NCBI GenBank assembly: GCA_003116975.1
Contig: BGKB01000132.1
Span: 62,001 to 126,000 of the forward strand
Source of the DNA: Aurantiochytrium sp. KH105
Lineage: Eukaryota; Sar; Bigyra; Thraustochytrida; Thraustochytriidae
Direction of reading: 5' to 3'
Length of the DNA stretch: 64,000 bases
This document shows, piece after piece, positions 41,238 through 51,246 of the stretch (position 1 is the first letter of the stretch; each line of letters starts with the position of its first letter). The notes beneath the pieces were generated by a model. It had not been told where the DNA came from, did no database searches, and saw only the letters and a list, made by a program, of their open reading frames with translations. Made by a program: the position numbers and the translations under genes.

Positions 41238-43154
41238 TCAAATGCCAACTGACTCCAAAAGCGATCGAAAGTGATTTTCGGAGAAAGTCTCGTTCGCAAG
41301 ATTGAGCATTGGATCATACACAACGTCGTAGAGCTCAACACCCAATAAGCCCTCTGCTGACCAGTCGATGTTTGAAGACAGACCCGGATTTGCAATACAA
41401 AAGTAATCGTGATTCTGGGCTGCATCCTTGTAAATGTACCACCACGACCACATACAGCCCGGACTCGAAGTACAAGCTTCGATCGTCTTTTTCTGTTTGC
41501 AATTCTCGCTCGAAATGATCAACTTCCGATACTCTGTTCGGCGCTCACGCTTGGTGCGAATAGAGTACGCAACGGCGTCCACATCTGTTCCCCCTCGTAG
41601 TTTGGTTGTACAAGGAAGGTGTCTTGCGGCGCTTCTGCCTCCGTCGCAAATTGTCAGAACGCTCACCGCGAAACCGTCCACTGAATTGTCCGCGGCGCCT
41701 TGCATCCGGGCGAGGACTGAGGTGCCATCAAGACGAACGTCGCTCACGGAAAAACCAGCGAGGTCGGCAATGGTAGGAAAGATGTCGATGAGCTCGATGA
41801 GGTCGTCGCGCTCCACGCCTGCCTCTCTGTTCAGTTCGCGAGGTGGCTTGAATATAAAAGGTACCCGAAGACTGGCATCCTGCAACGTCCACTTTCCGAA
41901 ATGGTCAAAGTCGTCGGAAAGGTGCATCCCGTGATCCGATGTAAGGATGATTGCCGTATCCTCGAGTTGCCCAGAGCTCTCAAGCGCCGAGAGCATGGTA
42001 CCAATGAGGTCGTCTGCGTAGTGCACAGCGGCAGCGTACGAGTTGATTGCTTTTCGCGTGTGCCACGCAGAGTTCATAAAAGGGGTGTCACCCCACGAGG
42101 TCTGCGCAATCGGTGGCATGCCGGTTTTCACCTGGCGGGTCCAATCTAACTTGATCTCTTCATCGATACGGTCAGGTACTCGATAGTCTGCATGTGGACG
42201 TATGAGGCCCACGGATATAAACCATGGTCGACTCTCCGATTCCCATTCCATCATCCACCGTGTCGCAGCCTGTGCTGTAAGGAAATCGCGACATGAGGAC
42301 TCCGTAAAATCGTCGCCCTCTACACAAGAGCACGTCTTGACTTTATTCTTGCAAACATTGAACGGCCACTGCGTGTCGAGCTTTGGATTGTCGTCGGTAT
42401 CCGTTCGGTCAAACCACGAGCTTGGGTAGAATGAAGACCGGGCATGAAAGACCTTTCCTGCCACCGCCGTCAAGTAGCCTTGGTCGCGCAAAAACTGATG
42501 CAAATGAGTCTCATTTCGAAAGCTGGGGTTGAACAGATCTGCGCCAAAGTTTCCACTGGTGAAAGGGTACTGTCCTGTGAGAAGCGAAGTTCGACTTGGA
42601 CCACATTGCGGGAATTGCGCAAAGGTATTCGAAAAGCTCGTTGCAGACTCGCGCAATTGATCAATATTGGGAGTCAATCCTGAAGCACCAACGTCGCGCC
42701 AGTCGTCCACCAGAATCAACAGAATATTTGGCGTCTCAAGACTGCGGACTAGGACGCCAGAGGAGGAAGTCTTGTTTGTTGAAGAAGACACTGCCACGCA
42801 GGTGCTCTGGGCTCCGGATGAAGACCAGCTGCAGTGCGGCCACTTTGCGCATTTCTTCCGTCTCCTCAGGGAGGTGCAAACGGGCTCAGGCTGAGCGAGG
42901 CATTCCCTGGAGCCACCAGATATTTGGCGTCGCCATTTGCAATTGGGCTTATGTCGATTGCACTCTTTCCGCGTTGACCAATTTGAGCATGGGAACTCCT
43001 TGGTCGATGCAGCGGAAACATCCAATGTGAAAATTGCCGCGATCACCACCAGGTAGAGTAGCCAGCGAGTTGAGCGCAGCGAAAGAGAGAACTTTGACCA
43101 AAAGATGGCGCCGCGGCGTGCACGCTTTCTCCCTTCTATCTCGCACCGGATCAT
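41238..43154 (-). CDS. Membrane-anchored sulfatase, iduronate-2-sulfatase-like, with two Cys-rich repeats
   Basis: This encodes 638 residues from the first ATG (43154); the upstream open frame lacks an ATG. A signal anchor (about 31-48) is followed by two short Cys-rich units (about 56-74 and 93-110; pattern C-x~8-C-x5/6-C-x-W). The sulfatase domain starts PNILLILVDDWRD (142-154) and carries the formylglycine motif CGPSR (184-188) followed by LLTGQYP. FISVGLIRPHADYR and ILTSDHGMHLSDD match iduronate-2-sulfatase and choline-sulfatase-like enzymes. The predicted reaction is hydrolysis of 2-O-sulfate from uronic acids or a similar sulfate ester. It is the second sulfatase in the window. Confidence 0.88.
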   Translation of the reverse strand: MIRCEIEGRKRARRGAIFWSKFSLSLRSTRWLLYLVVIAAIFTLDVSAASTKEFPCSNWSTRKECNRHKPNCKWRRQISGGSRECLAQPEPVCTSLRRRKKCAKWPHCSWSSSGAQSTCVAVSSSTNKTSSSGVLVRSLETPNILLILVDDWRDVGASGLTPNIDQLRESATSFSNTFAQFPQCGPSRTSLLTGQYPFTSGNFGADLFNPSFRNETHLHQFLRDQGYLTAVAGKVFHARSSFYPSSWFDRTDTDDNPKLDTQWPFNVCKNKVKTCSCVEGDDFTESSCRDFLTAQAATRWMMEWESESRPWFISVGLIRPHADYRVPDRIDEEIKLDWTRQVKTGMPPIAQTSWGDTPFMNSAWHTRKAINSYAAAVHYADDLIGTMLSALESSGQLEDTAIILTSDHGMHLSDDFDHFGKWTLQDASLRVPFIFKPPRELNREAGVERDDLIELIDIFPTIADLAGFSVSDVRLDGTSVLARMQGAADNSVDGFAVSVLTICDGGRSAARHLPCTTKLRGGTDVDAVAYSIRTKRERRTEYRKLIISSENCKQKKTIEACTSSPGCMWSWWYIYKDAAQNHDYFCIANPGLSSNIDWSAEGLLGVELYDVVYDPMLNLANETFSENHFRSLLESVGI

Positions 43155-43831
43155 GCTACCCTTTAGCCCTTGGAAATGGTGGCCAAACGGTCTTGGCTCT
43201 GTCCGAGTCAAGTAGCCCAACTTCCTCGTTGGCCCACTTGTCGAAGATTGTGGTGTCTGTCTCTGTCCTCTTCTCGGCCGAGCCGCTCGTCTCACTGGTG
43301 TAGAGAATGCCGCCTTTTTTCTGTTTGAACATTGTCAGGCATGCAACCAGCTAACTGTCAGCTAGGCTGGCTAACGGCGTGCGAGCGCATGATTGTACCC
43401 GGGCCCGGCGCACCATCATTCAACGGTCACTCTTCTCTGTTCTTGTCTGACATTGAGACCCTTTCACGCCTCTGACAGAGAGTCTCAAGGGCGAGAGAAT
43501 GTCGATCAGCCCTCTTCACTGATCGTTGATTCTGTCACCGTCGGTAGGGACCTAGACTCATGCTTGCCAGTGTCGGCGTGGCTTGCAGACTCGAGCCTGG
43601 GTCCCTCCCTCCCTCCCTCCCTCCCTTCATCCCTTATCTGCACAAGGCCGAGCACAACTTGAAAGGTGGGGCCCACGCGTCGGGCCCACGAAGCAAGCTG
43701 TTGCGCCCGTGTGGCAGACGCAGACGCGCGTGCAGCTGGGAGTCCGGGCGAGGTAGCTCGAGCTCGTCGCGGGAGGTCGTACCCGAGATAGTTCGTGATT
43801 GTGACGGCCTCGACCACCACTTGTGGTGAGC
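43155..43831. other. Divergent intergenic region with (CCCT)n
   Basis: About 680 bases between the sulfatase and dehydrogenase starts. A (CCCT)n run spans about 43602-43626. No gene supported. Confidence 0.5.
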
Positions 43832-44908
43832 ATGGCGCAGAGCGGGCGCCGACGAGGGCTGCCACCGTGGGTCGGCCGGCTGTTGCTGGCCGTGGGGGCC
43901 TGGCGCGTGGCGGCGTGGACCTTGGCGGCGCTTCGCTGGGCCCGCAGAGAGCTGGCAGCACGTGAACCCGTGGACCTGTTGCAACGCTACGCAGGCCTCA
44001 ACCCTTGCTGGGCCGTGGTCACCGGAGAGCGAGGCGTGGCAGCCGCTCTTTGCCGAGGCCTTGCGAAACGTGGCTTCCACGTGCTCATCCTCGCGAGCGA
44101 CGAGGTCCGCGGAAGCGTGCTGGCGCAAGACCTGCGGACCCAGTATGGCGTCGAATCCGCCTTTATCGCTTGCGACGTGGCGCAAATTGGCCAGTCCGAC
44201 GAGGTGGCGAAGCGGCTTTTTCGTGTTATTAGTCAGGCTACTGGAGGTGGCGATATTGGTGTCCTTGTTGCGGCTGGCGGCGGAGACGATCTCGCCATGC
44301 ACTTTTCCGACGTGACGTTGGCCCAGAATCGCAAGCGTGCAAATCTCAATGTGCTCGGCACGCTTGGTCTGGCCCATGCCTTCCTGCCGCGCTTCGTTGG
44401 ACGACCATGTCGATCCGCTTTCATCACGTGCGGGGCTATCACTGGCAGACTAGGAGGCACGCCCGGTTTTGCAGTTTCCAGCGGAAACAAGAGTTTCGTA
44501 CGCGCATTTTCAAGAGCCATTTCGCAGGAGTTTGTCGATCATGTTGATGTGATCTGCGCGCATCCTGTGACTGTGACGTCGGCCGTCCTGCCAGTCGAAC
44601 GGGCAAGTCCTTTGCTCCGCCCTCTTCTTCTCTCTCCTGACGCGTTTGCGGAAGGCGTCCTTCGTCGCGTTGGCCATTATCCTCCGCTTCGCGAAACCTG
44701 CGGTCATCCACTGCACGATTTGTTTTGTGATGCTGTCGCTTTCTTCGAGTCTTCTGAGCAGCATCTTCAGCGTGCCATTCCACGTGTCAAGTGGCTGAGC
44801 GAAATGCTTAACCGCAACTTGGACTCGCGGCCCATTTTCGCCAAGCTTGCATCGGCCAAGCTTTTGCGTCCTAGTGGCTCGTCAAACGGCGGCATGCCAC
44901 AGTCGTGA
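43832..44908 (+). CDS. Divergent short-chain dehydrogenase/reductase (17-beta-HSD/KAR-like), membrane-anchored
   Basis: This encodes 358 residues from the ATG at 43832. A hydrophobic N-terminal helix precedes a Rossmann fold: VVTGERGVAAALCRGLAKRG in place of the usual TG-x3-G-x-G, later a NVLGTLGLAHAFLP segment and ITCGAITGRLGGTPGF. The catalytic Tyr-x3-Lys appears as SSGNKSF, so the Tyr position is Ser while the Lys remains. The layout fits microsomal 3-ketoacyl reductases or 17-beta-hydroxysteroid dehydrogenase type 12. With the Tyr missing, normal SDR chemistry is doubtful and the protein may be non-catalytic or use another residue. Confidence 0.75.
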   Translation: MAQSGRRRGLPPWVGRLLLAVGAWRVAAWTLAALRWARRELAAREPVDLLQRYAGLNPCWAVVTGERGVAAALCRGLAKRGFHVLILASDEVRGSVLAQDLRTQYGVESAFIACDVAQIGQSDEVAKRLFRVISQATGGGDIGVLVAAGGGDDLAMHFSDVTLAQNRKRANLNVLGTLGLAHAFLPRFVGRPCRSAFITCGAITGRLGGTPGFAVSSGNKSFVRAFSRAISQEFVDHVDVICAHPVTVTSAVLPVERASPLLRPLLLSPDAFAEGVLRRVGHYPPLRETCGHPLHDLFCDAVAFFESSEQHLQRAIPRVKWLSEMLNRNLDSRPIFAKLASAKLLRPSGSSNGGMPQS

Positions 44909-45563
44909 ACACGAAAGGTTGCGACAGCGCATTTTCTGGGAGTGTGCCGCATCCGATAAGAGCTTCCTTTGTCGTCCTCTCAGCCTATTGACTTTGTTTG
45001 GGCGCAAGAGAAAGTTTCCACGGGCATGCCTGATGAGAGAGCATCCTTTTCTTTACAGTCATAAGTATAGACCGACCCGTCATGTAGTATGCCCTCTCTG
45101 TCCGAGCCCGCAATGGCACTGCACTGCCATCATCATGAGGTAGGTAGAGGCCACATTTTAGTTATTTTTATTTTTATTTTGTTATCATCTCATTTGGCTG
45201 CCAGTCGTCGCTAGACCTACCGATGATCCAACACGGCTTTCAATGCTTTCAGAAGAACCTGGCCCGTGCGCAGGGCGTTTATTTATGACTGCAAAACCAA
45301 AACCAAAACCGTCACAACAACAAATAAAAAAGAAAGCAAAAAAAATCCTCGCTTTTTCGAGGTGAACGAGCGACGGTCGAGAGTGGGTGAACGAACCAAG
45401 ATCTCAATTACTGCGTGCAGGCGCATCAAAGGTGGGCGCAGGGTTCGGGCGTGGGTGGACAACCGGCAAGCTTGCTCGGTGCGAGCCGCGAGCTAGCGAC
45501 TGGCTTCGCGCCTGCAACAAGCGCAAAGGGAGAGGAAGACCTTCACTTCAAACGTCCGCCGCA
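44909..45563. other. Intergenic upstream of SGNH membrane protein
   Basis: About 650 bases. Short A/T-rich runs occur (ATTTTTATTTTTATTTT near 45163-45180; AAAACCAAAACC near 45295-45310). The SGNH frame is open from 45387 but has no ATG before 45564. Confidence 0.45.
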
Positions 45564-47489
45564 ATGTCGGCTCCCAACGACGAACTGCGGCCGCTCGCAG
45601 ACAACGACGAGGACGCCAGGAGCAACCCTCGACGGTCCAATCTATACGTTGGTGCAGAAGAGGCGGATCATAGCATCAAAAGTGGTGGATGGACATGCAA
45701 ATCGATCTGTCTTTGCTCGCTACTTCTCGTCGTCATTTTCTTGCTTGGCGCGCTCGTTGGCGAGAACGCAGCCAGCATCATTCCTCCTCAGCCTAAAGAA
45801 GAGCAAGGCTCTGAAAGTGCCGCGACGACTTCTCCGCCTTCTTTGTCGACGCCAAAGCCGGCATCGTCTCCTGGATCCTCACCGACACCGTCGTCGCCGC
45901 CGCCGACCCCAAAGGCCACGCCTGCACCAGCACCAGCTGGCTTGAAAGTGTCAAAGAGTCAACTTGCAGCAATGCGCAAAGCCACAGAGGACCTGATGGA
46001 CATGCTCGAGGAATATTACGGAAAGCACCAATCGATGCTGTACGATGGATACATGGCAAGCAAGCAGTCCTCCGACGCCAAGATGCGAAAAATGGCACAA
46101 GAATCCTCGGCAGCCATGGCAAGAAAGATCGCAGAAGCCCTGGTGGACCCTACCCAAAAGAGCTTCGTGATCGGCGTGATTGGCAGCTCCGTCGCAGCTG
46201 GTCATGACAACTGTTTTTACGATTGCTATGAAAAGCAAATGGAGCGCACATGGTCGTCCGTGTGGGAAGCGGCTGGCATGAAACTCGAAGTCCGAAACGC
46301 AGGCCAGGGTGGTGGATGCGGTGACACATACAAGAACCAGATATGGTGCCTCAAGCAGACGGCTGGTCAAGACATTGACGTGGCTCATTACACGTGGACG
46401 TACTTTGAAAGTAGAGACCGTTATCCGTACCACGAAGTCTTTGCACGGAACGCCCTACTGCTTCCCAAGCACCCCGTGCCGCAAATTTGGAACACAGGTC
46501 CTGGCTCCTGTTACGGTGATTCTCCCCTTCCTAAAGCGTATGCCAAGTTCGGCTTCACCTACCTTTGCCTCGAAAAGGGACTCAAGTCAGGCGGTATCTA
46601 TCCCGGCAAGAAGTGGGGCGTAGTCGGAGATGGCTACCACAACACAACGCGCTATGGCGAAAAGCTCGATGACGAAGAAAGACGTAACTCCCTTGGTGTC
46701 GTTTTTAGGAATTGGCACCCGGGCCCGCTCGGTTTTCAATACATTTCGGATGCTTTCGTTTACCGTTACGCGGAAGCCACTCTTGACGCGCTCGACATGA
46801 TCGAGGAAGCGCTCGAAAGCGACAGCGATCCAGTCGAAACATTTGCACGTCCTATTTACACGGCAAGCGACCTTCCGAAGCCCCAGAACTGCATCGAAAA
46901 GTTCTGTCCCATGGATGAGCCTTCGGAATGTTTGAATCTCGAGGAGCCCACGTTCGGGTTCCACGGAGCGAGTCCCGCGTCTGCTAGTGATGATCTCAAC
47001 CTCTATGCCAAAGCGAAGCAGAATTGGGCCACATTTCGCAACGATCGAGGGCCCAACTACATGGTCAGCAAGTCTGACATCAAGTACATGAAGAGAGACC
47101 CATCTCTCCAGTGCACCTTTCCTGACCATTGCGCCGGTTTCCAGGGAAGTTGGGACAGCGGAACCCTCGCGTTTCGGCTTCCCAAAATGTCGATGGGTGT
47201 CATTTCTGTCTGCTTTTGCTGTGGGAAAAAGTCGGGTGTAGACTTTCTCGAGCATTACAAAGATTGGGTTGATTTCGAGCTCGACGGCGAGCACAAGCTT
47301 GACAAGTCCAAGTTCTTTGCCGGAAAGGGATTCGGCGAAAAGTGCGTCACGGTGATGGATGAGTGGCCGAATGGGCTGTCTAACAATAATGGTCACTTCT
47401 ACCTTGGCGTCATTGTTCGCGACGACCTCATTCCTGAAGTGAACCGGACAAAGTTCAACCTTCGCCTTGACCACGTGGTGACAATGTGA
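45564..47489 (+). CDS. Type II membrane SGNH-hydrolase-like protein
   Basis: This encodes 641 residues. A cytoplasmic tail precedes a membrane helix (about 47-66), then a Ser/Pro/Thr-rich stalk (about 75-125), then the catalytic-type domain. VIGVIGSSVAAGHD (about 202-215) is a variant of the GDS block with the Ser nucleophile; RNAGQGGGCGD fits the second block; FRNWHPGPLGFQ (His about 384) fits the block with the catalytic His. The pattern suggests a Golgi or cell-surface glycan acyl-esterase or acyltransferase; the substrate is unknown. A second Cys-containing domain (about 445-640) is not recognised. Confidence 0.65.
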   Translation: MSAPNDELRPLADNDEDARSNPRRSNLYVGAEEADHSIKSGGWTCKSICLCSLLLVVIFLLGALVGENAASIIPPQPKEEQGSESAATTSPPSLSTPKPASSPGSSPTPSSPPPTPKATPAPAPAGLKVSKSQLAAMRKATEDLMDMLEEYYGKHQSMLYDGYMASKQSSDAKMRKMAQESSAAMARKIAEALVDPTQKSFVIGVIGSSVAAGHDNCFYDCYEKQMERTWSSVWEAAGMKLEVRNAGQGGGCGDTYKNQIWCLKQTAGQDIDVAHYTWTYFESRDRYPYHEVFARNALLLPKHPVPQIWNTGPGSCYGDSPLPKAYAKFGFTYLCLEKGLKSGGIYPGKKWGVVGDGYHNTTRYGEKLDDEERRNSLGVVFRNWHPGPLGFQYISDAFVYRYAEATLDALDMIEEALESDSDPVETFARPIYTASDLPKPQNCIEKFCPMDEPSECLNLEEPTFGFHGASPASASDDLNLYAKAKQNWATFRNDRGPNYMVSKSDIKYMKRDPSLQCTFPDHCAGFQGSWDSGTLAFRLPKMSMGVISVCFCCGKKSGVDFLEHYKDWVDFELDGEHKLDKSKFFAGKGFGEKCVTVMDEWPNGLSNNNGHFYLGVIVRDDLIPEVNRTKFNLRLDHVVTM

Positions 47490-48384
47490 GTGAGTGAGAG
47501 ATATGCAAACGCGTTTACGCTACAAGTGATCTACTCGTGGGAAATGCGGTGGTTCGGCGACACGGACGGATCGGTCCAAAAGGAATGGTGAAGCAGGTGT
47601 GCGAGTATGCGCACCTCATTGAGCACCACGTTGGTGGATTTTGAAAGAAACAAATTAACAAATAAACAGATACCGTATGCTTGAGTCTTCATCAAAACAC
47701 ATGATTAATGAGAAAGAAATCCAGCAAAGAAATGGACCGCATTTCATGCCACACTCATTGCGAACCGAACGTTTTCTAAAAAGGAAAAAAGAAAAAGACT
47801 GAAATCGCCAATCGCAACGGTTTGTGGCAACTTGGTGTCTTGTCTTTGCTGCAAGTAAGACGTAATCGCCCGATTGGCTTTCTTTCACAGTCAATTCGTA
47901 CTGGTAGCAAGATAGCCTCGAATGTCATTGACTCCCCAAAGTCTTGGGTTTGCTTCAGCTGGGACTGCTGTTCGCCCCCTCCCCCCCCCCCCTAGCATTC
48001 GCTAGCGCATTTGCTTTTCTCGTAGCACGCTCGACACCCTTCGAGGCGATATAATGGTCTGGCTTGCTTGTTTGATGGACCTCAGCCAGCTCAAAACAAT
48101 TCAAGTTGACTTACTCGTTTGAGAGCATACAAAACGATTCTGAGCGAAAATTGATTTCAGTGCGGACGAAATCACCGTGCACTCTTGGAAAGAGAGATAA
48201 ACTACCAGCAAAATCTTTCTTTTTTTCGTTTCTCTTCTTCTTCTTCTTCTTCTTCTTCTTTTTCTTCTTGGCGCTCGCCTTCTTGCTTTCCCGAGTCTTA
48301 TGCAAGTTCGACCGGCTTCTCAAAAAGGAGAAACACAGTTTGAAGTCCTCCATCATCCCGCCAATGAATGTGGTTTTGCGTACG
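47490..48384. other. Convergent intergenic region with TTC microsatellite
   Basis: About 900 bases between the SGNH and cathepsin C stops. It holds an oligo-C run (about 47980-47992) and the (TTC)n tract listed separately. No gene supported. Confidence 0.5.
48230..48270. repeat. (TTC)n microsatellite
   Basis: About 10 TTC units bordered by T-rich DNA. On the minus strand this is a GAA repeat. Confidence 0.9.
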
Positions 48385-50451
48385 TCAGTCTGAGAGACCT
48401 GCCATGCACTGATAGTAAGAACGTAAGGTTTCCTCGCCAACTTTGGAAGAAGGACCGTCGGCGAAACGAATGCTAACTGGCATCGTCTCGCTTGAAATAA
48501 GGTCTTCGCCGCGAGGGAGGTAAAAGAAGCCGTGGTCTCCCCAGTCTTTTCCCCATGAATTTTGAATGCGCCACACGGGCACATCCTTTCCCTTGGAAGG
48601 AAGGATGTCGTAGCCTACTACCAAGACGGCATGGTTTGTTTTTTGCCAGTAGGAATGTGGTCCCTCGAGGGTGTCATGACGCGCGTCAAGCAATGGTCTA
48701 AAGACCCCTTCTTGGTATACTTGAAGCTCAGTAGGGGCGTCGATTGCAATTCCGACGGGCCCATGCATGATGAGGTCGACCATCATCGACGTCATGTCCG
48801 TCTTGTAGCCATACAACCCTCCAACATAGGTAAAATCATGTGCAAAGTAGCGTTGGCACGTTGAGTTCAAATTGCAGGTTTTGCTTTCTCCAAGATAAGG
48901 GTCGCATGACGTGTTGGTCCAACCTACTGCAAAACCGTGAAAGCCCGCAAGCATAGGATACCCCCCTTCGCAGCCCTGGTTGACAAAAGAGCAATCAAGG
49001 ACACTTTGCGCCGAGAGCGTAGTGTTCAAGATGCTGTCGCTCCCGTTCAAGCCGAATCGGCATCCTTCACTGGGATGCTTTGCAATACGAAGCCGCGCCG
49101 TTGCTGCGCCTGCAGCCGAGACAGCGTAGCATGAACCGCACGAACCCTGGTCCACAGTGGGTGCAACCACCCCTGGGCACCGAGTCGTATGTTCGTCGCT
49201 CCAGTCGAATCGCCTTGGAAGATGCTTGATGGCGCAATCGACAGCAGCAACGTCCGCACTGACCTCGCTCCTCGTCTCTGCAACTTCGTACTCGAGAGAG
49301 TGCTCAATGACCTCGGCCTCAAGCGCGTCACCCGCCTCAGCGCTCAGACCTTGAGACTGAATCGTCGCACCTTTATTGTGAGCTCGCGAGTCAGAAAAGG
49401 TACCCGTCCGCATCACGTCAAAGTCCCCCTGATAAGACTGCAGCATCGACGGACTGGTGATGCCCATTCGCTGCAATGCGTTGCGGTGTGAACTTTGGGT
49501 GAAACTTGAGGCAGATGTGCTATTGGCCATCCATCCGGCATCCATCTCGTTAATGTGTTGAACAAAGGCTTCACTAATCATGACAGTAGAGTCGAGGAAG
49601 CTGAGGAAAGACTCGTGCGCACGTGCTACGCTACGTGCACGAACGCGATCTCGCGCACGCATGGCCCCGGAGTCATCCTCTTGCAGCTGAAGCAACGAGG
49701 CTTCTGGGCTTACGACAGGTTCTTCTGAAACCGTCTTTAAAAGGTCCTTGCGCATTTCAGATGAGTGAGCGGGGACCTGCGAGTTCTTTTTCGCTACAAA
49801 ACAACCATTATAAAACTTTCCGCCTTGTTGCACTTCATCGCCACGAGCAGAATACACGCCAGTAATTGTCTCTCCGCAAAGTGACTCGTACTCGGACAGT
49901 GATCCAAGTGGTGGATACTCATCTTCTGAACCCAGGGGCATCTTTGGCTGGTATCGAAAAAATCCAACAAATTTCACGTCGACCTCATCAAGTTTGGCCG
50001 ACACGACAAAGCCTTCGTCGTAAAGCATTGTAAAGTTGATCGCCTGGCAACCTTCGGCACTCTGCCCAGCCTGGCGAGGTGTGCAAGTCTTCGAATGTCC
50101 CTCGCAAAGCTGGGCATTTGTTCCATTCGCGTGGGGCACGCACAGCGTGTATGATTCGACAATCATGGCAGCTCGGTCGCGCTGAGGCAAACGATCGTAC
50201 CACCACGCATCAAAATGGTCGTTATTTCGCATGCTCAGCGTGAAGTCGTCAGGCCGCGTATGGCCGCACACCTCGGCGCCACTGTGCAGATTTTTAGCCA
50301 AAGGCTTTGTCACCTTCATGTGCCAAGAGCCCAAGAACTCATCCCCGAGGCAATGAACGGGAAGGTCTGACTTCACTTGTACGAAACAGATCAAGCAGGC
50401 TACAGCAAAAGCTGCAATTGCTACAAGCCTGCAAGTTCTCCTCTGCATCAT
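48385..50451 (-). CDS. Cathepsin C (dipeptidyl peptidase I)-like papain-family protease
   Basis: This encodes 688 residues from the ATG at 50451, which provides a signal peptide (RLVAIAAFAVACLICF). The segment DLPVHCLGDEFLGSW and following region fit the cathepsin C exclusion domain that restricts the enzyme to removing N-terminal dipeptides. A long propeptide separates it from the mature domain. Catalytic residues are Cys about 440 in DQGSCGSCYAV, His about 607 in NHAVLVVGYD and Asn about 630 in IQNSWGKDWG. A lysosomal or secreted processing protease is expected. The insert between exclusion and mature domains looks longer than in animal enzymes. Confidence 0.92.
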   Translation of the reverse strand: MMQRRTCRLVAIAAFAVACLICFVQVKSDLPVHCLGDEFLGSWHMKVTKPLAKNLHSGAEVCGHTRPDDFTLSMRNNDHFDAWWYDRLPQRDRAAMIVESYTLCVPHANGTNAQLCEGHSKTCTPRQAGQSAEGCQAINFTMLYDEGFVVSAKLDEVDVKFVGFFRYQPKMPLGSEDEYPPLGSLSEYESLCGETITGVYSARGDEVQQGGKFYNGCFVAKKNSQVPAHSSEMRKDLLKTVSEEPVVSPEASLLQLQEDDSGAMRARDRVRARSVARAHESFLSFLDSTVMISEAFVQHINEMDAGWMANSTSASSFTQSSHRNALQRMGITSPSMLQSYQGDFDVMRTGTFSDSRAHNKGATIQSQGLSAEAGDALEAEVIEHSLEYEVAETRSEVSADVAAVDCAIKHLPRRFDWSDEHTTRCPGVVAPTVDQGSCGSCYAVSAAGAATARLRIAKHPSEGCRFGLNGSDSILNTTLSAQSVLDCSFVNQGCEGGYPMLAGFHGFAVGWTNTSCDPYLGESKTCNLNSTCQRYFAHDFTYVGGLYGYKTDMTSMMVDLIMHGPVGIAIDAPTELQVYQEGVFRPLLDARHDTLEGPHSYWQKTNHAVLVVGYDILPSKGKDVPVWRIQNSWGKDWGDHGFFYLPRGEDLISSETMPVSIRFADGPSSKVGEETLRSYYQCMAGLSD

Positions 50452-51246
50452 CTCTGCGCGCTTACTCAAGCAACGGGGCCGTTGCCCTTCAAATCTCTCT
50501 GCTCGACCCGACCTGTTCCTGTTTTCTGATGGTGAAAAATCGAGGCTCGTGTGCTCTGTTAGCTTTGCCGTGGCAAGCGAAAAGACTAGAGTGGGGCGGC
50601 GTAGGATGGTCCACACCTCCGCTGCGCTGCCGTCCTTCGCCGCGGCCGTGGAAGCCGCCGCGCCGAGGCGTCCGCGCAGCCCTATACAAAATTTGCTGGC
50701 GATGGCTTGCCTTGGCAAGTTTTCTCTTCGTTGGAAACAAGAGATCCTCCTCAACTCCGGCTTTTTATTTTTTCAATCAAAATTCAAAAACGGTCTAAAA
50801 ACAAAGAGAGCAGCGAAGTATAGACCATTTTCACGCAGTAAAAGTTTGGTGAAGCATGGCACTTGCGAGCGAGTGAAAAGCCTTGTGGACGGTATACACA
50901 GGTATAGGGCCAGGGAAGAAAAATCATGAAAAGAACAAGATAGTCAAGTACTTCATTCACCCTCATGAAATTTCTCGGAGAGCTGCTGGCCACGACCTGC
51001 CTCGTGTTCCGACACGAACGGAAGGTCGCTTAGAATCAGATCTTACTCTTCCAAAGACGACTTGAGGCTTCATCTATCAGCCGAGGTGAACTCTTTACGA
51101 TTCACCCTATCCTGAGCCTTCGAGTCACCAGGGGTGACCGTGACTCGGACTGACAGCTGTGAGCCTCGCGTAACGGCTACTTTTGAACAATTTCCGTACT
51201 ACAGCACTGCACTGCATTAAACTGGAGGCAAAGAACCAACTTCAAG
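50452..51246. other. Divergent intergenic region
   Basis: About 800 bases between cathepsin C and the methyltransferase. The cathepsin C frame is open upstream without a better start. No gene supported. Confidence 0.45.
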
